Source of the DNA: Castanea sativa
Taxonomy: Eukaryota > Streptophyta > Magnoliopsida > Fagales > Fagaceae
DNA length: 64,000 nucleotides
Direction of reading: 5' to 3'
Assembly: GCF_040712315.1 (NCBI RefSeq)
Contig: NC_134017.1
Span: 10,322,001-10,386,000, forward strand
Shown here: positions 33,057 through 44,780 of the stretch, piece after piece
Position numbering within the stretch: the first letter of the stretch is position 1
Layout of the letters: every line of letters starts with the position of its first letter
The notes under the pieces: generated by a model
Seen by the model: only the letters and a program-made list of their open reading frames with translations
Databases searched by the model: none
Told to the model about the DNA's origin: nothing
Translations under genes and position numbers: made by a program

Positions 33057-33437
33057 ATTAATATTAAATTCTTCTTTTTTTTGATAGATAACTTGCTATT
33101 TTTCCATTAACTTGAAACTAAACCATTGAAGCATACAAAGATTGACCTCAGAAACCTATTCTCTACAAATTAATTGTATTGGGCAATCACATATTAACTC
33201 TCCATCCATCTTGAGTTAGTAACAAACTTATCGCCCACTTGCAATAGTAATTTTTTTTCTCTACTCAAAGAAAAATAAATATATCAATTTAAAAAATAAA
33301 TAAATAATTTGATAGTTACAATCAGAATTGGAGATTTGAATTTTAAATATTTTGGTTGGAAACACCAAGACATGACAGTTGAATTACAAAACTTTTTAAC
33401 ACTATAAATTCAATCTAATTAAGGCCTAACATTATTT

Positions 33438-33590
33438 TATTTTATTTTATACAAGATATAATTTATGCTCTAACTTAATCTAAGTGTGTATGTGTGTAAA
33501 GCTCTCTTTTAGAGACTTAAACCTCGGCTCTTACCCCCTCCACCGCACAAGCATTATACTTGTAGAGTGACCACCGCACCAAGAATGCAC
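33438..33590 (-). mobile_element. SINE family 2, full-length copy, minus strand, with TSD
   Basis: Same structure as 32138-32299. The flanks GCCTAACATTA (33426-33436) and GCCCTAACACTAA (33598-33610) form an imperfect target-site duplication. The empty site is visible in the related repeat at 47182-47200. Confidence 0.7.
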
Positions 33591-34053
33591 GATGGTAGCC
33601 CTAACACTAATTAAAAGTACCATGTTGTGTCATGCGGCCCTGCTAACTTAAAATATAAAGTATTATATTTTCAAATGCAGTACATTGAGCTATGTTTTTG
33701 AATTATTTTATATTATATACTATTGAGAACATGTAAAAATTATTTAAATATAGTAATACACTTTTTGTTTTAGTAAAATAATGTAGTAATAAACTAATAC
33801 TAGTAGCTTCCTTAATTCCCTGCCGCTGACATTGCTGCTCCCAGAGTAAATCTAATTGTAAATTATTATTCAGCATATTAGATACAAAACAAAGAGACCA
33901 GCATCCATGAACAGCCAATATTTCCGTACATAAGTTTCTCAAAAAAATAAAAAATAATTCCATACATGTTACCATGTAGTGTGCATTGTGCTCCAAATTA
34001 AAAAATCAACTTATTTTACTATTTAGCTTATTTTTATTAATATTTATGAGTCT

Positions 34054-34805
34054 TGTGGGGAGTAAAAATATCTTAATAGGGATATGGGCCATTGGGCCTT
34101 GCTAAGGAAGGCCGACCTACTCTTGGGTTTAGGGCTTGTTGATACTCTAGGTCGGCCCATACGCCGAGGATCCGAGGACCGAGCCGAGGATTCTTTTCCC
34201 CTCGGACTGACATCAAAGAACCTGAGACTTCATGGTACAGGTTAGGGAATGGCACGGTCAAGACCAATGGTTAAAGGGGGTGAACCCCAGAATGCCCCAG
34301 AAGCACCGGTGTTGAAGAAATGTCAAAGATAAAGGCTGCTACTTCCACATTAAAGACCCCGCACCTACCACCCCGTCGCATTAATGGGGAGGTGACACTT
34401 GAACAAGGAAGGCGGAAACTTCTAGTTACCCGTTCAAAGGCACTAAGAAAAGAAATATCTAGGCTAAGGAGGAATTGGGGCAACACGTGTATAAAGTATT
34501 AAAAAGAGGAGTATTTAAGGAGGGACCAAAAACAGAAACGGAGAGAACTTTTGTAACCTAAAAAGAAAAAAGACAAAGGGTGAGATATAATATAAGAATG
34601 CCTCTTTCGGCTTACGTCCGAGGAGGCCCGCTTACAAATATTCCTTGTTGTTTTCAATTACTTGCGATCTTTAGTTTGTCATTTAATCCTCATATACTTC
34701 TAACCTGGGTTTCAAGCCCACACTCTACAAATTCTTATTGTTTAAGGCTCATTGGGCTCGAGCCCATAATCGCTTGGTTTTGTCCAGTGCAATTGTGCAC
34801 TTACA
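34054..34805 (+). repeat. 5' LTR of element B
   Basis: 752 bp from TGTGGGGAGTAAAAAT to GCACTTACA. It has GCATTAATGGGGAGGTGACA, a TATA-like GTATTTAAGG at 34510-34519 and CCGAGG-rich short repeats near 34160-34205. Confidence 0.92.
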
Positions 34806-34807
34806 AT

Positions 34808-34825
34808 TGGCGCCGTCCGTGGGAA
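34808..34825 (+). other. Primer binding site of element B
   Basis: TGGCGCCGTCCGTGGGAA, two bases after the LTR. One or two bases differ from the site in element A. Confidence 0.8.
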
Positions 34826-34852
34826 ATCTAGTCTAGAAGTAGTAGGGATATT

Positions 34853-36310
34853 ATGGCAGGCTTAGGCTCTCACCATGCAGAGTCACAAGGATCACAACCG
34901 GAAGATCATTTCGAACGTCTTGAACATCGTAGGGATCGTGAGGGAAGCGTCCATAATAATATCCATGGCTAGCCATACTCATGGTGGTAGCACTACCCAC
35001 GACGCAGGGCTCTAAATCCATGCAGAAGGAAATCAATCGTTTGAAGAGGAAGTTACGCCGTGCTAAACGTAAGGTTTCCCCGTCCTCATCTAGTTCTTCC
35101 TCGTAAGAAGGATGGGGGACATGGCTACTGCTGGTCATATTCCCCTACCAAAGGCAACATCCTCTGGCGAGGAGAACGACCAGCCAATCCGCACGTAGAA
35201 GCTTCGTCCTAGGGGTTTAGGCAACGATACCATGAGTAGGGCGTTGCACCAACTCTCTAAATCTCCGTTTTCACGTAGGATTGAGAGGGGGAGGCTCTCA
35301 GAGGTTCACCCAGCCCACGTTTACCATCTATAATGGCCGGATCTGATCCGGTGGAGCACGTGAGTCACTTCAACCAAAGGATGGCGTGCACTCACACAAC
35401 GAGACTTTGATGTGTAAAGTCTTCCCTCCAGCTTGGGACCCGTGGCTATGAGATGGTTCAGCCTCAAGCTCTGGGTCTCGTAGGCTCGTTTGGGGAACTA
35501 ACTAGGGCATTTGCTTCTCGGTTCATTACTTGTAGCAGAGTCCCCGCCAATCGGATCATTGCTATCCATGGTCAGCGAAGGAAGGGGAGACACTTATATC
35601 ATTCTCCGACATATATTTGGAGATGTTTAATGAAATCGACGGCGACTTTGATGAGGTGGCGCTAAATACCTTTAAGGTAGGCCTCCCTACTGATCACGAC
35701 CTAAGAAAGTCTTTGACGAAAAAGCCCGTCCGTTAGCCGTACGTCGTCTTATGGATCGTATTGATGAATATAAAAGGGTAGAGGAAGACCAAAGAATAGG
35801 AAAAGGAAAGGAGAAGGTTATCCCGGAGGAGAGAAGGGATTTCTGTGTCGGACGATATCACAACAACAAGCCGAGGAGGGATTATTTCGACAATCCGGCT
35901 CGGCAAGCACTTAAGCCGTAAATACCGTGTTCCGAGAACCAAGCACATCGCTTATTAGAAAAAGTTCGTAAAGAGCCCTTCTTTAGATGGCCCGGCAAGA
36001 TGGCAAAGGGGACCCCGCGAGAAGAAATCAAAACCTTTTCCGTCGCACCATCAGGATGTGGGCCACACTACCGAGAACTGCCGACCTCGTGGAACCATCT
36101 AGAGCCTCGTCGGAGAGGAAAGTTGAAGCAAAGATTTGTGTCAGCCCCACAGGCCGCTCAAGTTGGTTCAAACAACCAAAGGAACAGCTTCATCTCGGCC
36201 GCATTGGGAACAATTAATGTTATCTTCGCCGCACCCGGTAGGACCGGCTCAGTCCCACTAGGGTCATGGCGGTTTCCCATCCGGTGCCGAGGATGTGGGT
36301 GGTAGGCCGA
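34853..36310 (+). pseudogene. gag: gag of element B, heavily frameshifted
   Basis: The ATG at 34853 is kept. Pieces in different frames match gag of element A: the N-terminal coiled-coil/serine-rich part (34995-35110), FTIYNGR (about 35320-35345), the FITCSR block (about 35520-35540), FNEIDGDFDEVALNTFKVGLP (about 35625-35690) and LMDRIDEYKRVEED (35745-35790). The zinc-knuckle region (about 36050-36075) is hard to read. Breaks are nearly all small indels. Function when intact: the particle protein. Confidence 0.75.
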
Positions 36311-36955
36311 AGAGATTAAAGAGCACTTTACCCGTCTCTGGGTTTCTCCGAGGAGGATAAAATAGGAACTATCCAACCCCATGACGATGCTCTTGTGGTT
36401 ACCCTCGAATAGGGAATTATGACGTGAAGAGGTGATGATAGATCGGGCGGCCGGTGCATATCATGTACCCCGATCTATTTAAGGGGTTAAGGTTGGAGTT
36501 GGAAGATTTAACTCCTTATGACTCACCTCTTATTAGCTTTGAAGGGAGAGCCGTTGTGCCAAAAGGACAGATCCGTTTACCCGTTCAATCCGGCACGAAA
36601 CGGTTGAAGTAGATTTCATTGTGGTTGACGCGTACTCTCCATATACAAACCCATCCTCGCCAGTGCCATGGCCGCCACGCCCCGGGAGCCGTCTCCTCTA
36701 CCTTGCACGTTAAGGTTAAATTCCCCTCGGGAACGTGTTGAGGAAATCCTCGCTAGGTGAAGGGGCTGACAATGCATCTCCGCTGCAGACTTCGTCGCCG
36801 AAGTCGAGTTATCAACCTTGCCCATCCAGGAGTCATAGCAATTAACCACGCCCGGGAGGCACCCGGAGCGATGACGAAGATGAGGCTGTTTGCGAGAAGT
36901 TAGAGAAGTTTGTAATAGCAGATGATCCACAGAGGTTCTTCCAAGTTGGCATACT
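36311..36955 (+). pseudogene. pol: Protease region of element B pol, frameshifted
   Basis: The order follows element A: a GFSEEDK-like block (36340-36360), HDDALVVTL (36380-36410), the active-site region around 36430-36475 (IMYPDLFKGLRLE downstream), and PKGQIRLPVQ (36560-36590). The DxG active-site motif cannot be read intact because of indels. Confidence 0.65.
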
Positions 36956-38325
36956 TTTGCCATACCAAGAGAAGATGGAGTTGTTGGAATTTCTGAAGGA
37001 CAATATAGATGTCTTTGCGTGGGACCCTTATGAGGCTCCAGGCGTAGATCCGAGCTTTATTTGTCATCGTTTAAACGTCAATCCGGCCATCGTTCCGAGG
37101 AGACAGCCACCTCGGCGATCTTCCCGAGAACATTCTGAGGCTGTGAAGGAAGAGGTTCTTAAACTCAAAAGGGCGGGGGCTATCAAAGAAGTTTTCTACC
37201 CTGAATGGTTGGCTCATACTGTTGTCGTTAAGAAGAAAAACGGCAAGTGGAGAGTATGTGTGGACTTTGCGATCTAAACAAGGCTGTCCTAAAAGATTCT
37301 TTCCCAATGCCACGGATTGATCAGCTGGTAGATGCTACTCTTGTCGGACATCCTCGGATGAGTTTCACGGACGCCTTTCGGGGTTACCACCAAATCCCTT
37401 TGGCGTTAGAGGATCGGGGAAAAGGCGCTTTCATTACTCCAACGGGGAACTATCATTATAAGGTCATGCCATTTGGGTTAAAAAATGCCGGGGCTACTTA
37501 TCAAAGAATGATGACCCGAATGTTTGAGCATCTTGGGGAAAACCATAGAAGTATACGTGGATGATATGGTGGTAAAGAGTAAGACGGTACCTTCGCACAT
37601 GACGATTTGGCCGACACCTTCCAAATGCCGAGGAAGTATAAGTTGCGCCTTAACGCCTCCAAGTGTTCTTTTGGCGTGGGATGCGGAAAGTTCTTAGGAT
37701 ATATGATCACTCATAGGGGCATAGAGGTGAACCCGGTGCGGAAGGTTAGGGCTATTCAAAATTTGCAGCCGCCTCGGAACCCAAAGGAGATTCAGAAATT
37801 GACCGGAATGATTGCGCGTTGAACGGATTTATTTCTCGGTCGGCTGACCGGTGCCGCCCTTTCTTTCGGTTGTTGAACAAGTGGAAAGGGTTTCGATGGA
37901 CCGAGGATTGTGAGTCGGCTTTCCAACGGCTTAAGCAATATCTATCTCGGCCACCCATTTTATCTCGCCCGAGGTGGACGAGGTTTTATTCGCTTATCGG
38001 CCGTGGCTATTCATGCGGTGAGTCTAGTCCTTATAAGGAACGAAGATGGAGTGCGAGAGGCCGATCTACTATGTTAGTAAGTCCTTGAATGAAGCCGAGG
38101 TGCGCTATTTGCCCTTGGAAAAAGCACTTCGGCCGTGTAGTCCACGCCACGCGCAAACTTCCTCATTATTTCCAATCTCATACTATGGTTGTTTTGACCC
38201 AGTTGCCGCTCAAATTTGTATTGCGTAGTGCTGATTATTGCAGCGAGTGGCAAAATGGGGAACCATTTTGGGAGCCTTTGATGTTAAGTACAAGCCTCGC
38301 ACCTCGATGAAAGGTCGAGTCCTCG
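36956..38325 (+). pseudogene. pol: Reverse transcriptase and RNase H of element B pol, frameshifted
   Basis: RT starts with DNIDVFAWDPYEAPGVD and continues through PEWLAHTVVVKKKNGKWRV. It then shifts frame near 37262, reads DQLVDATLVGHPRMSF and MPFGLKNAGATYQRM, and has YVDDM at about 37555 in another frame. LNASKCSFGVG, SRSADRC and YYVSKSLNEAE follow. The motifs are well kept and breaks are 1-2 base indels (near 37262, 37540, 37600, 37820, 38000 and 38130). Confidence 0.82.
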
Positions 38326-38960
38326 CCGATTTGGTGGCGAGTTTGCTGAACCATTGTTAGAAGAAACTTCAAAGGGAGCGCACATGGGTGAAAAATCAGT
38401 TGGTGTGATCACGGCCGTATCGCCCTCGGCTTGGAAAGTTTATGTGGATGGGGGTTGCTAATCATAAAGTGCAGGCGTTGGACTTGTTCTAATGTCCACG
38501 AAGGAATTGTCTTTGAAAAATCTTTGAGATTGGCTTTCTCGGCTACTAATAATGAGGCCGAGTATGAAGCAGTCTTGGTAGGCATGCGAATGGTACATAA
38601 GATGGGTGGCAAGGAAATCCATGTGTTCTCGGACTCTCAATTAGTGGTCGGCCAAGTCATGGGGACCATGGAGGCTAGAGACCCCAGAATGCAAGAATAT
38701 TTGGCCCAGTTAAACGTCGGCGAGCTGAATCCGACTCATTTGCCTTAGCTCATGTCTCTAGGAGTGGAAACACTCATGCGGATTCTTTGGCTACATTGGC
38801 CACATCCTCGGCTCAAGGTCTACCAAGGGTGATTCTCGTTGAGGATCTGGTAGAACCTTCTATTATAGCTGCTGACGCACCTCGCATCCATCTAATAAGG
38901 CCTAGTCCTAGTTGGATGGATTCGATCATATCTTTTCTCAAAAATGACATCCTTCCCGAA
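38326..38960 (+). pseudogene. pol: Second RNase H domain of element B pol, frameshifted
   Basis: The VYVDG start motif (about 38438-38455) is followed by an indel. The downstream blocks LRLAFSATNNEAEYEAVLVG, HVFSDSQLVVGQVMG and HADSLATLATSS are intact in two frames. It corresponds to the archaeal-type RNase H seen in element A. Confidence 0.78.
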
Positions 38961-40157
38961 GACAAAGTTGAAGCGAGAAAAGGTACGTCGAAAGGCGCCG
39001 CGTTTACGGTTGTCCGAGGACCGAAGCTATACAAACGATCCTTTTCGGGACCGTATTTGTTGTGTGTACACCCCTGAATCAACGGAATCATTGCGGAGGA
39101 ATTGCATGAGGGAATTTGTGGAAGCCACACTTGGAGGAAGGTCCTTAGCTCGCCCAGAGCCACGACTCAGGGTTATTGGTGGCCCAATATGCAGATGGAG
39201 GCTCAGGACTATGCCAGAAAATGTGATCAGTGTCAGAGGTTCGCCCCTAATATCCACCAACCTGGAGGGGTTCTTAACCCTCTCTCCAGCCCTTGGCCTT
39301 TCGCGCAATGGGGCTTGGACATTGTAGGGCCATTCCGAGAGGCTGCCGGAAACAAAAGATGGCCATTGCTTGTAGGGACAGACTACTTCACTAAATGGGT
39401 CGAAGCTGAGCCCTTAGCCAATATCCGAGATGTTGATTCCACGAGGTTTATTTGGAAGAATATTGTTACTAGATTTGGTATACCACATACTCTTATCTCG
39501 GACAATGGCGTTCAATTTGACAGCAACGCCTTTAGGCGATACGTAGTGACATGGGCATCACGAACGGATACTCACCCCGGCTTATCCTCGAGGAAATGGA
39601 CAGGCCGAGGCCGTTAACAAGGTCATTGTCAACGGGCTCAAGAAGAGGTTGGATGATGCGAAAGGCGGGATGGGTGGAAGAGCTCCCTCATGTCCCGTGG
39701 ACGTATCGGACCAGCTCCGCGCGGGTCCACTGGAGAAACGCCATTCTCTATGGCTTATGGAGCCGAGGCGGTGATACCATTGGAGTCTGGATTTCCTACT
39801 CTAAAGACAAGTTCTTTTAGTCCAGAGAATAACAAGGAACTTCTAGAGAGAAATCTTGATTTACTTGAAGAACGGCGTGAGGCAGCTATGGTCCAAATGG
39901 CTTATTATCAGCAGAAGCTAAAACAAGGACATGATGCCCACGTGAAACTAAGGCCACTTGCGCCTGGTGATCTTGTATTAAGGAAAGTTGTAGGCACTTC
40001 TAAGAACCCAGCATGGGGTAAGCTAGGACCTAACTGGGAAGGCCCCTACCGCATTGTTTCAATAGCAGGCATAGGGTCATATAGGCTAGCTGACCTAGAT
40101 GAACGAGTTGTACCACGTCCATGGAATGTAAATAATCTTAGAAGGTATTATTATTAA
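38961..40157 (+). pseudogene. pol: Integrase of element B pol, frameshifted
   Basis: The zinc module (HEGICGSHTW ... CDQCQRFAPN) lies at about 39102-39250. GLDIVGPF, LISDNGVQFDS and a shifted block around 39590-39615 hold the three acidic residues. The C-terminus (LRPLAPGDLVLRKVVG, GPNWEGPYRIVS) is uninterrupted from 39690 to the stop at 40157 (NNLRRYYY). Frame breaks lie near 39540, 39600 and 39690. Confidence 0.85.
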
Positions 40158-40186
40158 TCAAATAAGCTTTTGTCAATTAATATTTC

Positions 40187-41216
40187 AAAGTTATGGCTAG
40201 CTCTCACGTTTGAAGTTACAATTCTTAAGAATCAAACAGAAACTTGGTTAAGTGTAGTCCTCGGACCACAAACCTTGTGGAAATTGATGTCTTATCATTT
40301 GTTAAACAGAATCTTAGTTATGCCGGGTCTTCGGACCTCCTACTTTGGGAAAATTAACATTTGAAGGTACAATTCTTAAGAATCAAACAGAAACTTGGTT
40401 AAGTGTAGTCTTCAGACCACAAACCTTGTGGAAATTGATGTCTTATCATTTGTTAAACAGAACCTTAGTTATGCCGGGTCTTCGGACCTCCTACTTTGGG
40501 AAAATTAACATTTGAAGTTACAATTTTTGAGAATCAAACAGAAACTTGGTTAAGTGTAGTCCTCGGACCACAAACCTTGTGGAAATTGATGTCTTATCAT
40601 TTGTTAAACAGAACCTTAGTTATGCCGGGTCTTCGGACCTCCTACTTTGGGAAAATTAACATTTGAAGGTACAATTCTTAAGAATCAAACAGAAACTTGG
40701 TTAAGTGTAGTCTTCAAACCACAAACCTTGTGGAAATTGATGTCTTATCATTTGTTAAACAGAACCTTAGTTATGCCGGGTCTTCGGACCTCCTACTTTG
40801 GGAAAATTAACATTTGAAGTTACAATTTTTGAGAATCAAACAGAAACTTGGTTAAGTGTAGTCCTCGGACCACAAACCTTGTGGAAATTGATGTCTTATC
40901 ATTTGTTAAACAGAACCTTAGTTATGCCGGGTCTTCGGACCTCCTACTTTGGGAAAATTAACATTTAAAGTTACAATTTTTGAGAATCAAACAGAAACTT
41001 GGTTAAGTGTAGTCCTCGGACCACAAACCTTGTGGAAATTGATGTCTTATCGTTTGTTAAACAGAACCTTAGTTATGTCGGGTCTTCGGACCTCCTACTT
41101 TGGGAAAATTAACATTTGAAGTTATTGTTTTAAAGAATCAAACAGAAACATGGTTAAGTGTAGTCCTCAGACCACAAACCTTGTGGAAATTGATGTCTTA
41201 TCATTTACAGTTACAA
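40187..41216 (+). repeat. 151-bp tandem array in element B
   Basis: About 6.8 copies. The landmark ATCAAACAGAAAC starts at 40231, 40382, 40533, 40684, 40835, 40986 and 41137, an exact 151-bp spacing. Copies are nearly identical, with alternating small variants (TTCTTAAG versus TTTTTGAG) that suggest a two-unit 302-bp higher-order period. Units contain GTCCTCGGACCACAAACC and GGGTCTTCGGACCTCC, a CTCGG theme also present in the 78-bp units of element A. Confidence 0.96.
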
Positions 41217-41771
41217 TTTTGAAGAATTAAACGAAAGATTGCTTAAGATTTATCTTCGGACTATGACTTTGATTAAACTTAACTCCTGATTGTGTTTGGA
41301 TGTTAATACCTTACTGTTTATTAACTCGGATCTTAAGTTTTATATCTCTACGTATTGAGGAAATTTGTGTAAGGAATGGTCCTCGGATCTTACAACCTAC
41401 TAAAAACAGTGTTATGCATTATAAGGGCCTAATTGTTATATGAAGTCCTCTTTCCTTTTTTAATCGAGGTATTATTCAAATGAATTAACCATGTCACCTT
41501 GTATTAAATCTTTAATAATATACGCATGATGATGTGAAAGTTATGACTATGCAATCCTTGGAGTTAGATTTTGATGCTCTGAGAAACTTCTGATATGACT
41601 TAATGGGAAAACTTTTGTAATAAGTACATAAAGAATAAAGAAAAAGCAGACACAATTCAAGTGAAAAGCAAACGAAATTGTTCTTCATTAATCAAGGTGA
41701 ATATACATTACAATATATAATTCCAAAAACAAAAAAAAAAGAATGGAAAAAGAGAAGCCCTAAGCTAAGTC
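41217..41771. other. Spacer in element B
   Basis: Non-coding, between the tandem array and the stop codon of the antisense gene. Contains one more diverged CTTCGGAC word (41253) and A-rich sequence. Confidence 0.5.
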
Positions 41772-44310
41772 CTAAGCTGTCGGAGGAGGATCTTGCTGAG
41801 AGGTACTAGTGCCTGGTCTTTCTCAACTCCGGCTAAAAGGAGTCATAACCTCGCTTTCCTTTATCCATTGTCTTTGTTGGAAGGACGTTGGGTTCCACTA
41901 TTCCGGGTTCAAGTCCTTCTCTCGCATCCACTCCTCCTTCCTTTTCTTTATTGGAACCGAAGGTCTGTAGATCGTGAATTACGTGGACCATCGGAGGTAG
42001 GACGGGGAAGAGTTGTCTCGGGGGTAGAGTAGCGCGGGAGCCTCTTCAATCTCCCGTATTTCTAGGGGAAGCCAAACGTTCTCGGACTTCCTCAAATCCG
42101 AAGACCGGGGAACTCCCGCTACGTTTAAAGCTTCCCCCATACTTTTTGACAAGATTCACGGCATAAAGCCGCGAATTCCCTCTGTCGCCTATATTCCTCG
42201 GTGGTCGCTACCCCTTCGTAAAAACTTGCTCGCTTGGCAGCTTGAAGAGAGAGTTGGAAGGAGCTGGCTTCTTCCTTCATCGAGCGCTGTTTCTTCGCAT
42301 CCGAGCACTCCTTTTGAGCTTGGGAGAGCTCTTCATCTCTTGCATGAAGGAGCTTCAAGGCCGTCCTTCTATCCGGGTCTTCATGGTCTTTAAGCTCGAC
42401 TCGACCCCATTCTTCTCTCTCCTCGGCTGCGCTACCTCCGAGGTCAGCCTTCTCGTTCTCGGCAAGGGTCGTACCTAAGGTCTTCTCGCTCCACCCTAAT
42501 TTCGAGCTCAGCTCGGCTACTTTCCGAGCGTCTTCAATAAACTTTTCAGCTACAAAGACCTTCCGAATAGCCCGTAAAAAAGCATGATGGAGTTAGGAAT
42601 AACAAAAACTCATTTACTTATAAATATTGTTAAAAGGAGAAACACTTACCGGTGCTAAGTCTCTTTTTAGAGAGAGGAATAGTTGTGGTTGGCCCATCTT
42701 TTCCAAGGTCTCCATGTCCTTGGGGCAACGAAGAGTGGCGTTCTAGGACCTCGGCCGGGTGGTGGGCGTGGCCTTGTTGAACTCGCCCTTATACCGGACC
42801 GGGCAGAGATAGGAGCGCCGTCCAGCCTTAGATCTGGGGACCGGTGGCCGTGCTCGGTGCACTACAGCCTCATCCCTCGATTTCCCCAAGTTCGACCTGA
42901 ACGGCTCTACCCTTGCCCTTGTCCAGCCTTCGCCGTCGGGCCGGTGGGAGTTGTTGGCGTGGTTTCTTGGGGTCTTTAGTAATCGTCCCCTCATTATCCC
43001 CCTTTCTCTTCTTCTTGGGTCCTCGGCCGGCAATTTTGGCTCGGGCTAGAGGAGGAGGAGGAGGTAAAGTCCGGGGGAACTTGGGACGTTCCCGCTTTCT
43101 TCTTCTCGCAACCCAGCCCCCTACTACGAAGACCCTCCATTCGTCCCATGTCTTCTTCTTTAAATTCGTCCTCGGGAAGGGCAACTACGAGCCCTCGCAA
43201 TTCCGAAGCCTCGGTGGTTTCTTCTTCCTCGTGGAAAGTACCACGAACCGGTTTCCGCGAGGTCTCTCGGTGTCTTCGAGATGGAATTGTCTATCTCGTC
43301 GTCGAGTGTGTGAAGAAGACACCTCCTCTTCGGAACGACGCTTGTTTGTGAGTGTATGGCGAGGGGACCGCTGCTATCGGCCGGTTGTACAAAATAGTGT
43401 CGGGGAGCGTCCGGGAGGTCCGCCGTCCAAAAAATGGGGCCGAGCTACGTTTATCCTCTTTCGTCTTCGGTCGCCGCAATAATGGCGTCCTCTATCTCCC
43501 CGAAAGTCTTTGGAAAGGGGGGTGTATCCTAGAATAAGACGAGCAGCCCGGAGTTGTAGGTCCGCGCTAACGAATACCTCTGAGCGTGGCACTCTGCTTA
43601 GATCGGCAACGTTACGTACTCGAGACACGAGGACGCACGTGCTTATCTGCAAAAAAGACGTCAAAACAAACAAACTCAGTCGATTCACACAAATATTTAA
43701 CGAATTTAAGTAAATACAAATACGCATTTCTGTGTGTGTGTTAGGAGAAGTTGTGTTGTGGGGAGATTAATCCTATGGTGTCGCACCCGGATCCCCCCAC
43801 CGAACGGGCGTGGAGGCCGTCGTGCCGGTTCCTCGCACACGATCAGGGTAGTCGTCCTTCATGCCTTTGTTTGATTTGGGCGGACAGGAGATTAGCCTAA
43901 TCTGCTAGACCGAGATTTCATATAATAGCCTACCTTAGAGAGTTTGTGGGACTCATATAGGAACACGACATCGTGCCATGTGAGGTTTAAACTCATCTTG
44001 CTCGTTTAGAGCATCTACACTACCTAAAACTCTAAAAACATTTGGAAGGCATTGGTCGGGGCACAACCGTGGTTGCGAAGATACTCCTCATTACGGGTTT
44101 CATTGGTAGGGTCATCCCACCTCTATGAAGGCTATCATAGGGATGATAACCTCTCCCTCTTTCCTAGAACCAGCCACTACTGTTGCGGCAAGATATTCTA
44201 ACCCTACGTCCACGGGAATATGGTATTTGGCTCTAAAGCCTTCCATCCCGGCGGCGGTATCAACTAGACACTTGAATCTTCCCATTACAAAGAGACGATA
44301 GACCAAACTT
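41772..44310 (-). pseudogene. Antisense, intron-containing accessory gene of element B
   Basis: Counterpart of the antisense gene in element A. The N-terminal part (44306-44100) has MGRFKCLVDTAAGMEGFRAK and IIPMIAFIE. A middle exon starts after an acceptor TTTTTTGCAG near 43647 and reads SEVFVSADLQLRAARLILGY. A coiled-coil part (42602-41772) has AIRKVFVAEKFIEDAR and EELSQAQKE. The stop is TAG at 41772-41774. A donor-like GG/GTGCGAC near 43783 and GTAAGT at about 42652 match the intron positions in element A. The acceptor of the last intron reads ACGG instead of ACAG. Indels break the frame in exons 2-3. Function unknown. Confidence 0.65.
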
Positions 44311-44767
44311 TAAAAAGGGAGAGTGATTGTATTGGTAGCCGAGGACCGTATCCGAGGAGAAAAGGTCAAGACTAGAGAGAGCAAGAACTTACAAAGTTGA
44401 AGGTACAAGGTTTCCACTTGCGGTGAAGAATGATTGTTGTTGTTTTGATGGGATTGATCCCCGATGACTTAAATGAAGGCGCAGGTTCCCGAAGCGTCCA
44501 CGACGTGCGAAAAGGCGGCCTCGAAAATTATGTCCGTCCCCGCCTAAAATTTCGTGGAGTGAGGAGAACCGTTTGATGCCCATCTCACCGCTCGAGCGTG
44601 GGAGACAAAGAGTAACTTACGGATATAAATGCGCGCGTTTTCGAAAATGAAACCGCCAAGTGTCATCTTCTCGGGACGCGAAACGATTTCCACACGTGCC
44701 GTTACTTATAAAGTGTGTAGAGGTCGTCGGATCAAAACCCTATTTTTCTCCTGATGTTGAAAATTAG
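44311..44767. other. Region between antisense gene and 3' LTR of element B
   Basis: Probably holds the 5' exon and promoter of the antisense gene on the minus strand. A donor-like GTAAGT reads on that strand near 44391, but the first exon could not be defined. Confidence 0.4.
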
Positions 44768-44780
44768 AGTTTTGAGGGGC
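44768..44780 (+). other. Polypurine tract of element B
   Basis: AGTTTTGAGGGGC immediately before the 3' LTR, with GAGGGG as core. Confidence 0.65.

Noticed and set aside
42913..43482. 189-codon plus-strand ORF in element B
   Set aside because: Low-complexity Arg/Ser/Phe-rich translation lying opposite the antisense gene. No family resemblance, so taken as a shadow frame.
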